NCBI GenBank assembly: GCA_964436635.1
Contig: CAYTDM010000001.1
Coordinates: 124,001-188,000, forward strand
Direction: 5' to 3'
Length of the DNA stretch: 64,000 bases
Source of the DNA: DASRQK01 sp964436635
GTDB lineage: Bacteria; Bacteroidota; Bacteroidia; Sphingobacteriales; Sphingobacteriaceae
The notes under the pieces are model-generated. The model was not told the DNA's origin and searched no databases. It saw only the letters and a program-made list of their open reading frames with translations. Position numbers and translations under genes: made by a program. This document shows positions 34,437 through 43,826 of this stretch, piece after piece. The number at the start of each line of letters is the position of its first letter. The stretch's first letter is position 1.

Positions 34437-35943
34437 ACACTACACGATTTATACCTTTGACTTGGTTTATAATCTCATTTGATATTTTACCTAATAACTC
34501 ATAAGGAAGGTGAATCCAGTCTGCTGTCATGCCGTCTAATGATCCCACAGCTCTTAAACTGACCACATTTTCATACGTGCGCTCATCGCCCATCACTCCC
34601 ACAGATTTGACAGGCAAAAAGATGGTGCCTGCTTGCCAAACTTTATCGTACCAGCCTGATTCTTTCAAGTTCCTCATATAGATGTCGTCCGCATCTTGAA
34701 GAATGCGCACTTTTTCCGCTGTAATATCTCCTAATATTCGGATGGCTAAGCCTGGTCCAGGGAAAGGATGTCTACTTAAAATTAAAGGATCGATCTCTAA
34801 TGATGCACCTACTCTTCTTACCTCGTCTTTAAATAAAGCTTTTAGTGGCTCCACGACTTTTAATTTCATAAAATCAGGTAAACCACCCACATTATGATGT
34901 GATTTAATCGTAGCTGAAGGCCCTTTCACCGATACTGACTCAATTACATCTGGATAAATGGTACCTTGGCCTAACCAATTCACTTCTGCACCCGCTGGTA
35001 GTTCTGCTTGAACTTCATGCGCTGCTTGGTCAAACACATCAATAAATGCGCCTCCAATTATTTTTCTTTTAGCTTCTGGTTCGCTAACTCCTACTAATTT
35101 ACTATAAAATAATTCTTTTGCGTTGATTCCTTTAATGTTCAACCCCATATTTTTGTAGGAATCCAATACTTGTTCGAATTCGTTTTTGCGGAGCAAACCA
35201 TGATCTACAAAGATACAGTGTAAACGCTCGCCAATGGCGCGATGCAATAATACAGCGGCCACCGTAGAATCCACTCCACCTGACAAAGCCATGATCACAT
35301 GATCGGTTCCTAATTGTTCTTTTAATGCTGCAATCGTGTTTTCAACAAAAGAATCAGGCGTCCAATCTTGCTTGCATTCACAAATATCTACCACAAAATT
35401 TTTCAATAGAATCCCACCATCTGTGCTATGAGTGACCTCTGGATGGAATTGTATGCCATAAGTTTTTGTGCCCTTTACATGGTATGCAGCATTGTTCACT
35501 TGAGAAGTACTCGCAATGACTTCAAAATGAGCTGGAAGCGATGCAATAGTGTCAGCATGTGACATCCAAACTTGTGAATTTGAAGGAATGTCTTTTAATA
35601 AAGCGCTACCAGAATCGATAGAAGTTAAGTGCGCTCTGCCATATTCTCGAATTTCGGATGGCGCTACTTCGCCGCCCTCTTTATGCGCCATATATTGCGC
35701 CCCATAACAAACTCCTAAAACAGGGTATTTCGTTTGAATGGACTGAAAATCAATTTGTGGTGCGTCTTCTTGACGGACAGAATAAGGACTCCCAGAAAGA
35801 ATGACCCCTTTTACAGCCTCATCAAATTCAGGCAATTGATTAAATGGATAAATTTCACAGTATACGTTAAGTTCCCTTACTCTTCTTGCTATTAATTGAG
35901 TGTATTGAGAACCAAAATCAAGAATAATAATTTTGTCTGGCAT
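34393..35943 (-). CDS. guaA: GMP synthase (glutamine-hydrolysing)
   Basis: Converts XMP to GMP with glutamine nitrogen. The 516 residues have an N-terminal class I amidotransferase (GVCYGAQY with the nucleophile Cys, and FHPEVTHS with catalytic His and Glu), the ATP pyrophosphatase domain with PP-loop LSGGVDSTVAA near 220, and a C-terminal dimerisation domain ending YDISSKPPATIEWE, the universal GuaA end. The usual GxCYGMQ is CYGAQ here, a mild change. A -7 element ends only four bases before the ATG. Confidence 0.98.
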   Translation of the reverse strand: MPDKIIILDFGSQYTQLIARRVRELNVYCEIYPFNQLPEFDEAVKGVILSGSPYSVRQEDAPQIDFQSIQTKYPVLGVCYGAQYMAHKEGGEVAPSEIREYGRAHLTSIDSGSALLKDIPSNSQVWMSHADTIASLPAHFEVIASTSQVNNAAYHVKGTKTYGIQFHPEVTHSTDGGILLKNFVVDICECKQDWTPDSFVENTIAALKEQLGTDHVIMALSGGVDSTVAAVLLHRAIGERLHCIFVDHGLLRKNEFEQVLDSYKNMGLNIKGINAKELFYSKLVGVSEPEAKRKIIGGAFIDVFDQAAHEVQAELPAGAEVNWLGQGTIYPDVIESVSVKGPSATIKSHHNVGGLPDFMKLKVVEPLKALFKDEVRRVGASLEIDPLILSRHPFPGPGLAIRILGDITAEKVRILQDADDIYMRNLKESGWYDKVWQAGTIFLPVKSVGVMGDERTYENVVSLRAVGSLDGMTADWIHLPYELLGKISNEIINQVKGINRVVYDISSKPPATIEWE

Positions 35944-35947
35944 GGGT

Positions 35948-35955
35948 CAAAGGTA
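35948..35955 (-). promoter_or_regulatory. -7 promoter element (TACCTTTG) of guaA
   Basis: Minus-strand TACCTTTG fits TAnnTTTG and ends four bases before the guaA start codon, predicting a leaderless or nearly leaderless mRNA. Confidence 0.5.
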
Positions 35956-36047
35956 CGTAAACAACTGCAAATTTTAAGGTGAAATTTATTCACAAATAAT
36001 ATTTCATGTTAGAATTGTATGTTTATTGTAATAATATAGCTTGGTAT

Positions 36048-36067
36048 ACGCTTAAAAGCGTTTTTTA
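36048..36067 (+). terminator. palindrome with T-run in the guaA/photolyase divergent gap
   Basis: ACGCTTAAAAGCGT followed at once by TTTTTT has the look of a small intrinsic terminator (4-bp GC-rich stem if a normal loop is allowed). It lies between two divergent genes, where no annotated transcript should end, so it may instead be an operator or an attenuator of a short leader. It is upstream of the TATATTTG element at 36081. Confidence 0.35.
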
Positions 36068-36080
36068 ACTTTGTTTTAGG

Positions 36081-36088
36081 TATATTTG
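36081..36088 (+). promoter_or_regulatory. -7 promoter element (TATATTTG) of the photolyase gene
   Basis: TATATTTG fits the Bacteroidota consensus and ends 43 bases before the ATG at 36132. Confidence 0.45.
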
Positions 36089-36131
36089 AAGAATAAAGTG
36101 AGGTACACTATATATTTATTTGAAAGGTTAA

Positions 36132-37352
36132 ATGAGCGAGAGAACCATTTTAGTTTGGTTTAGAAATGATTTGCGGACGCACGACCATGAAGTCTTGGTT
36201 CGTGCTTTAGATAACGGAAATAAAATTTTACCAGTTTATTGCTTTGATCCAGCTCAATACGAAATCACTCAATACGGACATCGTAAAACGGGCGCATTAA
36301 GGGCTTCATTTATTTTAAAAAACGTAGCAGCATTAAAAAAGATTTTTCAAGCAGTAGGTGGTGATTTATTGGTTCAAATTGGGACTCCAGAAGAAATTTT
36401 GCCAATTTTATGTCAACGCTATCAGGTGGATGAAGTATATCATCATCGAGAAGTTGCATTCGAAGAGACCCAAAGTTCCTCCTTGGTCGAATCAGCACTT
36501 TGGAAACAGCAAATAAATTTACGTCATTTCATAGGGCATACCTTATACCACAAAGAAGATCTGCCCTTCCCCATTCGAGATATTCCTGATAATTTTTCAC
36601 AATTCAAAAAAAGAATAGAGCGAGAGAGCAGTGTTCGTCCACAACTATCTTCTCCTGAAAAATATCGTTTTTTAGAAGAAATAGAGGCCTCTGAGCTGCC
36701 ATCTTTAGAAACTTTGGGTTTTACGAGCGATGAAGTGGCTAATACAGGTGCGTTATCATTATTAGGTGGTGAATCTGCTGCTATTGACTTATTAAATAAT
36801 TATTTGAATAGCTCAGATTTTTCAGAAAATGCTACACTTTTAGGTCCATATGTAAGTTGCGGAGCACTGTCGCCAAACACCTTTTTTCAATCCTTATTAG
36901 TGGCGGCTACTCATTCGCCTGGACTTAAAAAACGCTGGGAAACCCAATTTCAAAAGTTAATGTGGAGGGATTATTACCGCTTTATGTTTAAAAAACATGG
37001 TAATCGTTTCTTTAAGCTTGAAGGTGTATTGGGTGAAGAAGTCGAAGAGCCCATAGAAGATCTCCAACTTTTTGAGCAATGGAAGCACGGAAATACCGGA
37101 GAATCCATAATTGATAAAGCGATGATTACTTTGCGCGAAACAGGTATGATGAGTGACCTCGATCGACAGGTGACTGCCACCTTTTTTGTCCATCATTTAA
37201 AATTGAACTGGCTATGGGGTGCTTCATGGTTCGAGGCACAATTATTAGATTATAATCCGTGCAGTAATTATGGAAACTGGGCGCACATTGCAGGAGTTGG
37301 AAGCAGTGTTAGAGATAATAAAAGGCTTGATATTCAAAAATTTATGGTTTAA
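36132..37352 (+). CDS. DASH-type cryptochrome / photolyase, C-terminally short
   Basis: Flavoprotein of the cryptochrome-DASH group that repairs pyrimidine dimers in single-stranded or looped DNA. The N-terminal antenna domain starts ILVWFRNDLRTHDHEVL; the FAD domain includes GPYVSCGALSPNTF, FQKLMWRDYYRFM and the C-terminal CSNYGNWAHIAGVGSS. At 406 residues it ends soon after RDNKRLDIQKFMV, where most cry-DASH proteins continue with a conserved tail of some 20-70 residues. I found no frame in the next 150 bases that restores the tail, so truncation or a natural short form are both possible. The FAD-binding core looks complete. Confidence 0.88.
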   Translation: MSERTILVWFRNDLRTHDHEVLVRALDNGNKILPVYCFDPAQYEITQYGHRKTGALRASFILKNVAALKKIFQAVGGDLLVQIGTPEEILPILCQRYQVDEVYHHREVAFEETQSSSLVESALWKQQINLRHFIGHTLYHKEDLPFPIRDIPDNFSQFKKRIERESSVRPQLSSPEKYRFLEEIEASELPSLETLGFTSDEVANTGALSLLGGESAAIDLLNNYLNSSDFSENATLLGPYVSCGALSPNTFFQSLLVAATHSPGLKKRWETQFQKLMWRDYYRFMFKKHGNRFFKLEGVLGEEVEEPIEDLQLFEQWKHGNTGESIIDKAMITLRETGMMSDLDRQVTATFFVHHLKLNWLWGASWFEAQLLDYNPCSNYGNWAHIAGVGSSVRDNKRLDIQKFMV

Positions 37353-37520
37353 TCGATTTGCTCCGCAAACACTTGCCATGATTCAACTACTATTCGTAAG
37401 CAAAACTTTGCATGAATCACCCATATTTTTGCGTGAAAATCGGTTGCTAAACTCATTATAATTCCTAACTTTGACGCAATTATAGTATATTAGATGCAAT
37501 CTTAGATTTTTTATATAAAA

Positions 37521-40256
37521 ATGGACAAACTTTCTTATTTGAGCAATGCGGGTGCTGATTATGTGGACGGTCTTTATGAACAATATTTAGAGGACCCGGC
37601 ATCGGTAGATTTTGGCTGGCAGAAGTTTTTTGAAGGATTTGATTTAGGGCAACGTTATCTAAATGAAGGAGGCGCGACCAGTGAGGCGACTCCAGAACAC
37701 GTTTTGAAAGAAATAAACGTGTTAAACATGATCAATGGATATCGTGATCGCGGACATTTATTTACCGCTACGAATCCTGTGCGTGAGCGTAGGAAGTATT
37801 TTCCAGGGAAAGAATTGGAAACCTTTGGATTATCAGAAGCAGATCTGGACACCATTTTTAACGCGGGTATCGAGGTCGGTTTAGGCCCTGCCAAACTCAA
37901 AGACATTCGCAACTTAATTGAAGAAACGTATTGTCGTTCTATAGGTGCAGAATTTAAATACATTCGCAATCCTGAAAAAATCAAATGGTTGCAAGATCGC
38001 ATGGAAAAAGAAAGGAATACACCGAACTTTTCCATCGATGATAAAAAACGCATTCTTAAAAAATTAAACGAAGCCGTCGTATTTGAAAGTTTTCTTGGCA
38101 CTAAATTCTTAGGTCAAAAACGCTTTTCCTTAGAGGGTGCAGAAGGATTAATTCCTGCATTGGATTCCGTAGTAAATAAAGGATCTGAAATGGGAATTAA
38201 GGAATTTGTCATTGGAATGGCTCATAGGGGCCGTTTAAATGTGTTGACAAACATATTAGGCAAATCATACGAAAGTATTTTCTCAGAATTTGAGGGCAAA
38301 ACTTATATAGAAGATCCAGAACAAGATTTCGGTGGGGATGTTAAATACCACATTGGATATTCTACAGATATCAAAACAGAAAAAGGGAACGATGTACACT
38401 TAAGTTTAGTCCCGAACCCTTCTCACTTAGAAACGGTGAATCCGGTCGTGGAAGGAATCGTTCGTTCTAAAATTGACATGAAATACGATGGCGATGCAGG
38501 CAAGATTGCTCCTATCTTAATTCACGGAGATGCTGCAGTTTCAGGACAAGGCATCGTATATGAAGTGATTCAAATGTCAAAATTAGAAGGTTATCGGACA
38601 GGAGGAACCATTCATATTGTAGTGAATAACCAAGTCGGCTTTACCACCAACTTTAAAGATTCCAGATCTTCTACTTACTGTACAGACATCGCTAAAGTTA
38701 CCTTATCGCCAGTGTTCCATGTGAATGGTGATGATGTAGAGGCTTTAGTTTACGCTATTAATTTAGCAGTTGAATATAGACAACGCTATCATACAGACGT
38801 GTTCATCGACTTATTATGCTACCGTCGCTATGGCCATAATGAGGCGGATGAACCTAAATTCACTCAGCCTTTATTATATAAGGTCATTGAGAAACATCCG
38901 AACACCCGTGAGATTTATAACAAACGTTTATTAGAAGCGGGAAGCGTAGATGCTAATCTTGCAAAAGAGATGGAGAAGGATTTCCGTCAGCTATTGCAAA
39001 ATCGTTTAGATGATGTTAAAAAAGATGAAACCATTTCCATGGATAATCCAATGTATTCTGGTGCATGGAAAGGTTTGCGCAAAGCAAAATATGAAGATAT
39101 ATTTGCAAGCGTAGATACCAGTGTTTCGGAAAAAGTGTTTTTACAATTAGCAAAACAAATCAGTACCCTTCCAAGCGATAAAAACTTCTTCCGTAAAATT
39201 CAACGTTTGTTTGACGAACGCTTAAAAATGACGGAAACTAAAAAGTTTGACTGGGCGATGGGTGAATTGATGGCGTATGCGACCTTATTATATGAAGGAA
39301 ATCGTGTTCGTATTAGTGGGCAAGATGTGGAACGTGGGACATTCTCGCACCGTCATGCCGTACTTACATTAGAAGAATCTATTCAGGAATATGTGCCTCT
39401 ACAGAATATTCAAGGAGGTTCAAGATTCCATATTTATAACTCCCACCTTTCCGAATACGGAGTTTTAGGTTTTGAATACGGGTATGCGTTAGCAAATCCT
39501 CATTCATTGACTATCTGGGAAGCTCAATTTGGTGATTTTTATAATGGGGCTCAAATCATCGTCGATCAATACATTGCGTCAGCAGAAACCAAATGGCGTC
39601 GTTCAAATGGTTTGGTGATGTTATTGCCACACGGATTAGAAGGTCAAGGTCCAGAACACTCTTCAGCGAGAATTGAGCGCTTTTTAGAACTTTGTGCTGA
39701 AAACAATATGCAAATTGCAAATTGTACCACTCCTGCAAACTTCTTCCACATTTTAAGAAGACAATTGAAACGCGATTTCCGTAAACCATTAGTGGTCTTT
39801 ACACCTAAGAGTTTATTGAGGCATCCAAAAGTGGTCAGCGATGTAGCTGAATTTACAAAAGGCCAATTCCAAGAAGTCATTGACGATGCTTCGGCCAAAG
39901 CAGCTTCAGTTAAACGGGTATTATTCTGTTCAGGAAAAATATATTACGATTTATTAGAGAAGAAAGAGGCAGAAAATAGAACGGACGTAGCGATTGTTCG
40001 TGTCGAGCAACTTTACCCGGTTCCTATGGATAAATTAAGAGCCATTAAGAACAAATATAAAAATGCGACCACTCATTTATGGGTCCAAGAAGAACCTGAA
40101 AACATGGGCGCATGGCCATATATTTGTCGTAAATTAAGAAGCAGCAGCATTTCTTTAGATGTGATTTCTAGAAAAGAAAGCAGTAGTACTGCCACTGGAT
40201 ATGCGGCTCAACACCTTATTCAGCAAAAAAATGTCGTTAATCGGGCATTTGAATAA
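37521..40256 (+). CDS. sucA: 2-oxoglutarate dehydrogenase E1 component
   Basis: Thiamine-diphosphate-dependent decarboxylase of the TCA cycle. The 911 residues include the N-terminal segment LSNAGADYVDGLYEQYLEDP that binds E2, MAHRGRLNVLTNILGK, the ThDP motif region IHGDAAVSGQGIVYE to NNQVGFTTNF, GQDVERGTFSHRHAVL and HLSEYGVLGFEYGYAL. Length and order match OdhA/SucA. The E2 gene follows 58 bases downstream and E3 (lpdA) lies at 44292-45698 on the other strand. Confidence 0.97.
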   Translation: MDKLSYLSNAGADYVDGLYEQYLEDPASVDFGWQKFFEGFDLGQRYLNEGGATSEATPEHVLKEINVLNMINGYRDRGHLFTATNPVRERRKYFPGKELETFGLSEADLDTIFNAGIEVGLGPAKLKDIRNLIEETYCRSIGAEFKYIRNPEKIKWLQDRMEKERNTPNFSIDDKKRILKKLNEAVVFESFLGTKFLGQKRFSLEGAEGLIPALDSVVNKGSEMGIKEFVIGMAHRGRLNVLTNILGKSYESIFSEFEGKTYIEDPEQDFGGDVKYHIGYSTDIKTEKGNDVHLSLVPNPSHLETVNPVVEGIVRSKIDMKYDGDAGKIAPILIHGDAAVSGQGIVYEVIQMSKLEGYRTGGTIHIVVNNQVGFTTNFKDSRSSTYCTDIAKVTLSPVFHVNGDDVEALVYAINLAVEYRQRYHTDVFIDLLCYRRYGHNEADEPKFTQPLLYKVIEKHPNTREIYNKRLLEAGSVDANLAKEMEKDFRQLLQNRLDDVKKDETISMDNPMYSGAWKGLRKAKYEDIFASVDTSVSEKVFLQLAKQISTLPSDKNFFRKIQRLFDERLKMTETKKFDWAMGELMAYATLLYEGNRVRISGQDVERGTFSHRHAVLTLEESIQEYVPLQNIQGGSRFHIYNSHLSEYGVLGFEYGYALANPHSLTIWEAQFGDFYNGAQIIVDQYIASAETKWRRSNGLVMLLPHGLEGQGPEHSSARIERFLELCAENNMQIANCTTPANFFHILRRQLKRDFRKPLVVFTPKSLLRHPKVVSDVAEFTKGQFQEVIDDASAKAASVKRVLFCSGKIYYDLLEKKEAENRTDVAIVRVEQLYPVPMDKLRAIKNKYKNATTHLWVQEEPENMGAWPYICRKLRSSSISLDVISRKESSSTATGYAAQHLIQQKNVVNRAFE

Positions 40257-40314
40257 GGATATCAGAGGTTAGATTGAAGCTAAATTAATTGTATACAACA
40301 CAAATTCGAAAGAA

Positions 40315-41559
40315 ATGAGTATTGAAATAAAAGTCCCTACCGTCGGGGAATCCATCAATGAAGTAACGCTTGCTCAATGGTTAAAGCAAGATGGTGACTA
40401 TGTAGAAATGGATGAGAATATTGCTGAATTAGAATCAGATAAAGCGACCTTTGAATTGCCTGCAGAAAAAGCGGGTATTTTAAGAATTGTAGCTCAAGAA
40501 GGTGACACTTTAGAAATTGGAGCCTTGGTGGCAAGAATTGAAGAAGGCGATGCGCCTGCTGCAGCTGCAAGTAATGATACGGCTGCGTCTGCTCCTGTTG
40601 CTGAAAAATCAGCAGCCAGCACGGCTGCGCCAGCAGCATCCAACCAGGCATCGAATGATTCTTATGCTACAGGAACAGCGTCTCCAGCAGCAGCAAAAAT
40701 CTTAAGAGAAAAAGGCATAGATGCCAGCGCTGTACAAGGCTCTGGTAAGGATGGTCGCATTACTAAGGAAGATGCAGAAAATGCGAAAGCGTCTGCTCCT
40801 GTTGCTAAACCAGCTGCCGCCGCTACTACGGCCGCTCCTGCCCCAGCCCTTCCTGGCTCAAGAAATGAGCGCAGAAATAAAATGTCTTCATTGCGTAAAA
40901 CCGTTTCTAAACGTTTAGTAGCAGTTAAAAATGAAACGGCCATGTTAACGACCTTTAATGAGGTGAACATGCAGCCGATTATGGATTTACGTAGTAAATA
41001 CAAAGACATCTTTAAAGAAAAACACGGTGTAGGCTTAGGATTCATGTCTTTCTTTACTAAAGCAGTAACGACTGCATTAAAAGAATTCCCAGATGTGAAT
41101 GCACGCATTGAAGGCGAAGAAATCGTTTACAGTGATTTCGTAGACGTTTCCATCGCAGTATCTGCTCCGAAAGGATTAGTGGTTCCGGTGATTCGCAATG
41201 CAGAAAGCATGTCACTGCACGAAATTGAGAAGAAAATCATTGAGTTGGCTACAAAAGCAAGAGATAATAAATTGACCATCGAAGAGATGACTGGCGGTAC
41301 CTTCACCATTACAAATGGCGGTGTATTTGGATCCATGATGTCTACTCCGATCATCAATGCTCCTCAATCAGCGATTTTGGGTATGCATAACATTATCCAG
41401 CGTCCAGTGGCTGAGAATGGACAAGTAGTGATTCGTCCTATGATGTACATTGCAATGTCTTACGATCACCGTATTATTGACGGTAGAGAATCCGTAGGTT
41501 TTGTAGTACGCGTGAAACAATTATTAGAAGATCCAGCTCGTTTGTTGTTGGAAGTTTAA
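40315..41559 (+). CDS. sucB: dihydrolipoyllysine-residue succinyltransferase (E2)
   Basis: Core acyltransferase of the 2-oxoglutarate dehydrogenase complex. Domains in order: one lipoyl domain (about 1-77) with the modified Lys in ELESDKATFELP; an Ala/Pro-rich flexible linker (about 80-125); the E1/E3-binding domain (about 122-160, ASPAAAKILREKGIDASAV); a second Ala/Pro linker; and the catalytic domain (about 185-414) with MSYDHRIIDGRESVGF containing the active His and Asp. Length 414 is normal. It follows sucA and is followed after only a few bases by a cysteine desulfurase gene. Confidence 0.97.
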   Translation: MSIEIKVPTVGESINEVTLAQWLKQDGDYVEMDENIAELESDKATFELPAEKAGILRIVAQEGDTLEIGALVARIEEGDAPAAAASNDTAASAPVAEKSAASTAAPAASNQASNDSYATGTASPAAAKILREKGIDASAVQGSGKDGRITKEDAENAKASAPVAKPAAAATTAAPAPALPGSRNERRNKMSSLRKTVSKRLVAVKNETAMLTTFNEVNMQPIMDLRSKYKDIFKEKHGVGLGFMSFFTKAVTTALKEFPDVNARIEGEEIVYSDFVDVSIAVSAPKGLVVPVIRNAESMSLHEIEKKIIELATKARDNKLTIEEMTGGTFTITNGGVFGSMMSTPIINAPQSAILGMHNIIQRPVAENGQVVIRPMMYIAMSYDHRIIDGRESVGFVVRVKQLLEDPARLLLEV

Positions 41560-41568
41560 TTCTTGCAC

Positions 41569-42759
41569 ATGGGAGCGTTCATTTATCTTGACAATAACGC
41601 GACCACGGCTTTAGATCCGAAGGTGCTTGAGGCCATGATGCCTTATTTTAAGGACGCATATGGGAATGCTTCAAGCGCATTAAATACATTAGGGCGTTCT
41701 GCTGCGCAAGCAGTAGATCGAGCCCGAAATCAAGTGGCTAAACTGATAGGGGCTTCTGAAGTAGATACCTTAATATTTACTTCAGGAGCTACCGAAGCCA
41801 TCAACCTGGCGCTGAAAGGCGTATTTCATCGTTACCAATCCAAAGGAACTCATTTCATCACCTGTTTAACAGAGCATAAGGCTGTTCTTGAAACCTTTCA
41901 TGCCTTAGAAAAGTTAGGAGCTTCCGTCACCTACTTGCCAGTCAATCACAAAGGTCAGCTTGACCTGGAAGAATTGTCGGCTGCGATTCGGCCAGACACG
42001 GTTATGATCGCCATCATGGCTTCAAACAATGAAACTGGCGTTTGCCATCCCATTGATGAAATTGCGCAGATAGCTAAAAAGCACGAAGTTTTATTTTTTT
42101 GCGACGCTACGCAATCGATCGGTAAAGACGACATCGACTTAAGCAAAACTCCCATTGATCTGCTGTGTTTAAGTGCACATAAATTTCATGGACCAAAGGG
42201 GATTGGAGGCTTGTATGTACGGAATGAACGAAAAAAAATTCAATTGGAGCCTCTTATTCATGGAGGTAAACAAGAATTTGGGCTTCGAGGAGGTACCATG
42301 AATGTTCCTGCCATTGTTGGGTTTGGAATGGCCGCTGAATTGGCTTTGGCACAAAGAGAAACGAACCATACTACCATGTGCAGTTTAAGGGATCACTTAG
42401 AAAAACTCCTCTTGGAAATTCCATTAAGCCAGATTAATGGGGCTGCTGCTAATCGATTGGCACATGTTACGAACATTACTTTTCGGCATGTGCAAGCGGC
42501 TGCTTTATTAACAAAAATGCCTTCCATCGCTTTGTCTACCGGAGCCGCATGTGTAAGCGGTACGCGGGATCCATCTCACGTTTTACTGGCTATGGGAATG
42601 AAGCCGGAAGATTGCTTTGCCTCCATTCGGATCAGCTTAAGTAAGTGGACGACTTTGGAGGAAATAGAACAAGTTGCAGGGACGATTACCGAGGTCATCG
42701 CTCATTTGCGTGCCGAATCCCCTATTTGGGAATTGTATAAACAAGGATTGATCGAGTAA
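41569..42759 (+). CDS. cysteine desulfurase (IscS/NifS family)
   Basis: PLP enzyme that mobilises sulfur from cysteine for Fe-S clusters or tRNA thiolation. I start it at the ATG at 41569 (MGAFIYLDNNATT); a TTG two codons earlier is possible. YLDNNATTALDPKVLEAM, TSGATEAINLALKG, CDATQSIGKDDIDL and LSAHKFHGPKGIGGLYV (PLP Lys) are all present, and the persulfide Cys is in STGAACVSGTRDPSHVL. It begins within 10 bases of the sucB stop, so it is probably cotranscribed. The A-type Fe-S carrier at 43827 is close by but on the other strand. 396 residues, near IscS length. Confidence 0.94.
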   Translation: MGAFIYLDNNATTALDPKVLEAMMPYFKDAYGNASSALNTLGRSAAQAVDRARNQVAKLIGASEVDTLIFTSGATEAINLALKGVFHRYQSKGTHFITCLTEHKAVLETFHALEKLGASVTYLPVNHKGQLDLEELSAAIRPDTVMIAIMASNNETGVCHPIDEIAQIAKKHEVLFFCDATQSIGKDDIDLSKTPIDLLCLSAHKFHGPKGIGGLYVRNERKKIQLEPLIHGGKQEFGLRGGTMNVPAIVGFGMAAELALAQRETNHTTMCSLRDHLEKLLLEIPLSQINGAAANRLAHVTNITFRHVQAAALLTKMPSIALSTGAACVSGTRDPSHVLLAMGMKPEDCFASIRISLSKWTTLEEIEQVAGTITEVIAHLRAESPIWELYKQGLIE

Positions 42760-42760
42760 C

Positions 42761-43811
42761 TTATAAATTGCTTTTTTGAGTTAAGCTTGCATCTATTTTC
42801 TTCAAAAATGAGGAAATATGTGCATCTTCAGTTGCCCAAGAGGTGATTAATCGAATGGCGGTCAACTCATTATTCACCGATTTCCAATCGTAAAAAAGAT
42901 AGTCTTCCCTTAATTTAGGTAAGCATTCATTGGGTAAAATTGGAAAAACTTGATTACTTTCTGGAGCCGTTAAAAACTGAATGCCTCGTTCTTTTAAACC
43001 GTCCGCGAGTTTCCATGCCATTTGGTTTGCATGCCTTGCCAAATCAATATAGAGATTGTCCTCAAATAAGGTTAAAAATTGAATTCCTAATAACCTGCCT
43101 TTTGATAACAATGCGCCCCGCATTTTTAGAGCATAATCAAATTCAGGCGCTAAATCCTTTTTATTAAACACGATGGCTTCCCCTAATAATGCACCATTTT
43201 TCGTTCCTCCGATATAGAAGGCATCACAGTTTTTTGCGAAATCCGCCAGAGTTAATGGGCCTTTTTGGCTGGTCATCGCATGNNNNNNNNNNAAACGTGC
43301 TCCATCTATGTATAAAATAAGGTCTTTGGATTGGCAATATTGGTATAGGGTTTCTAATTCTTTAGATGTATAAACGGTGCCAAGTTCTGTGGTATTAGAA
43401 ATGTATACTAATTTTGGTTTTACAACGTGTGGACGTAATGTATACTCATTTAAGACTTGTTCAATATCTGCTGTTTGGAGTTTTCCGTCTGCACTTTCCA
43501 CCGCAATTATTCGGTGTCCCGTAGCCTCGATGGCTCCCGCCTCATGCGTGTAAATGTGACCAGTAGCTGCACTGATTACAGCTTCATGCGGTCTTAATAA
43601 AGAAGAAATGACCAACAAGTTTGCCTGCGTTCCTCCAGACACAAAATAGATCCTTGCCTCAGAATTTTCTAATTTTTCAAAAATTAATTGCTTCGCATTT
43701 CGAACATACTCNNNNNNNNNNACCTAATTGTTGGGAAGTATTCGTTTCTACTAATCTATTTAAAATTCTTGGATGAGCGCCTTCGCTGTAGTCATTAAGG
43801 AAACTATACAT
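42761..43811 (-). CDS. low-specificity L-threonine aldolase, interrupted by two assembly gaps
   Basis: PLP-dependent beta-eliminating lyase that cleaves threonine or allo-threonine to glycine and acetaldehyde. The true start is the ATG at 43811 (MYSFLNDYSEGAHPRIL); the reading then meets a 10-N run at 43712-43721, resumes in a shifted frame (EYVRNAKQLIFEKLE) and crosses a second 10-N run at 43283-43292. Family motifs are FVSGGTQANLLVIS, TGHIYTHEAGAIEATGH, YISNTTELGTVYT, LYIDGAR and FYIGGTKNGALLGEA (PLP Lys). The frame change is best explained by fixed-size gap placeholders, not by a real pseudogene. Confidence 0.85.
43283..43292. other. assembly gap (10 Ns) inside the threonine aldolase gene
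   Basis: Exactly ten Ns between the codons for DGAR and HAMTS. Related aldolases have two residues here, which would need four missing bases; the size is probably a placeholder. Confidence 0.95.
43712..43721. other. assembly gap (10 Ns) inside the threonine aldolase gene
   Basis: Exactly ten Ns between QQLG and EYVRNAK. Joining the two in one frame needs a multiple of three, and related proteins suggest about four residues (12 bases). Confidence 0.95.
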
Positions 43812-43826
43812 CTTGATTGGCTCCGA

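Noticed and set aside
37270..37461. Short ORF overlapping the end of the photolyase gene as its missing tail
   Set aside because: Its translation has no resemblance to the cry-DASH C-terminus and it overlaps the real gene in another frame.
42761..43811. Threonine aldolase as a true pseudogene
   Set aside because: The only disruption coincides with a 10-N placeholder; all sequenced parts are intact and family-like.
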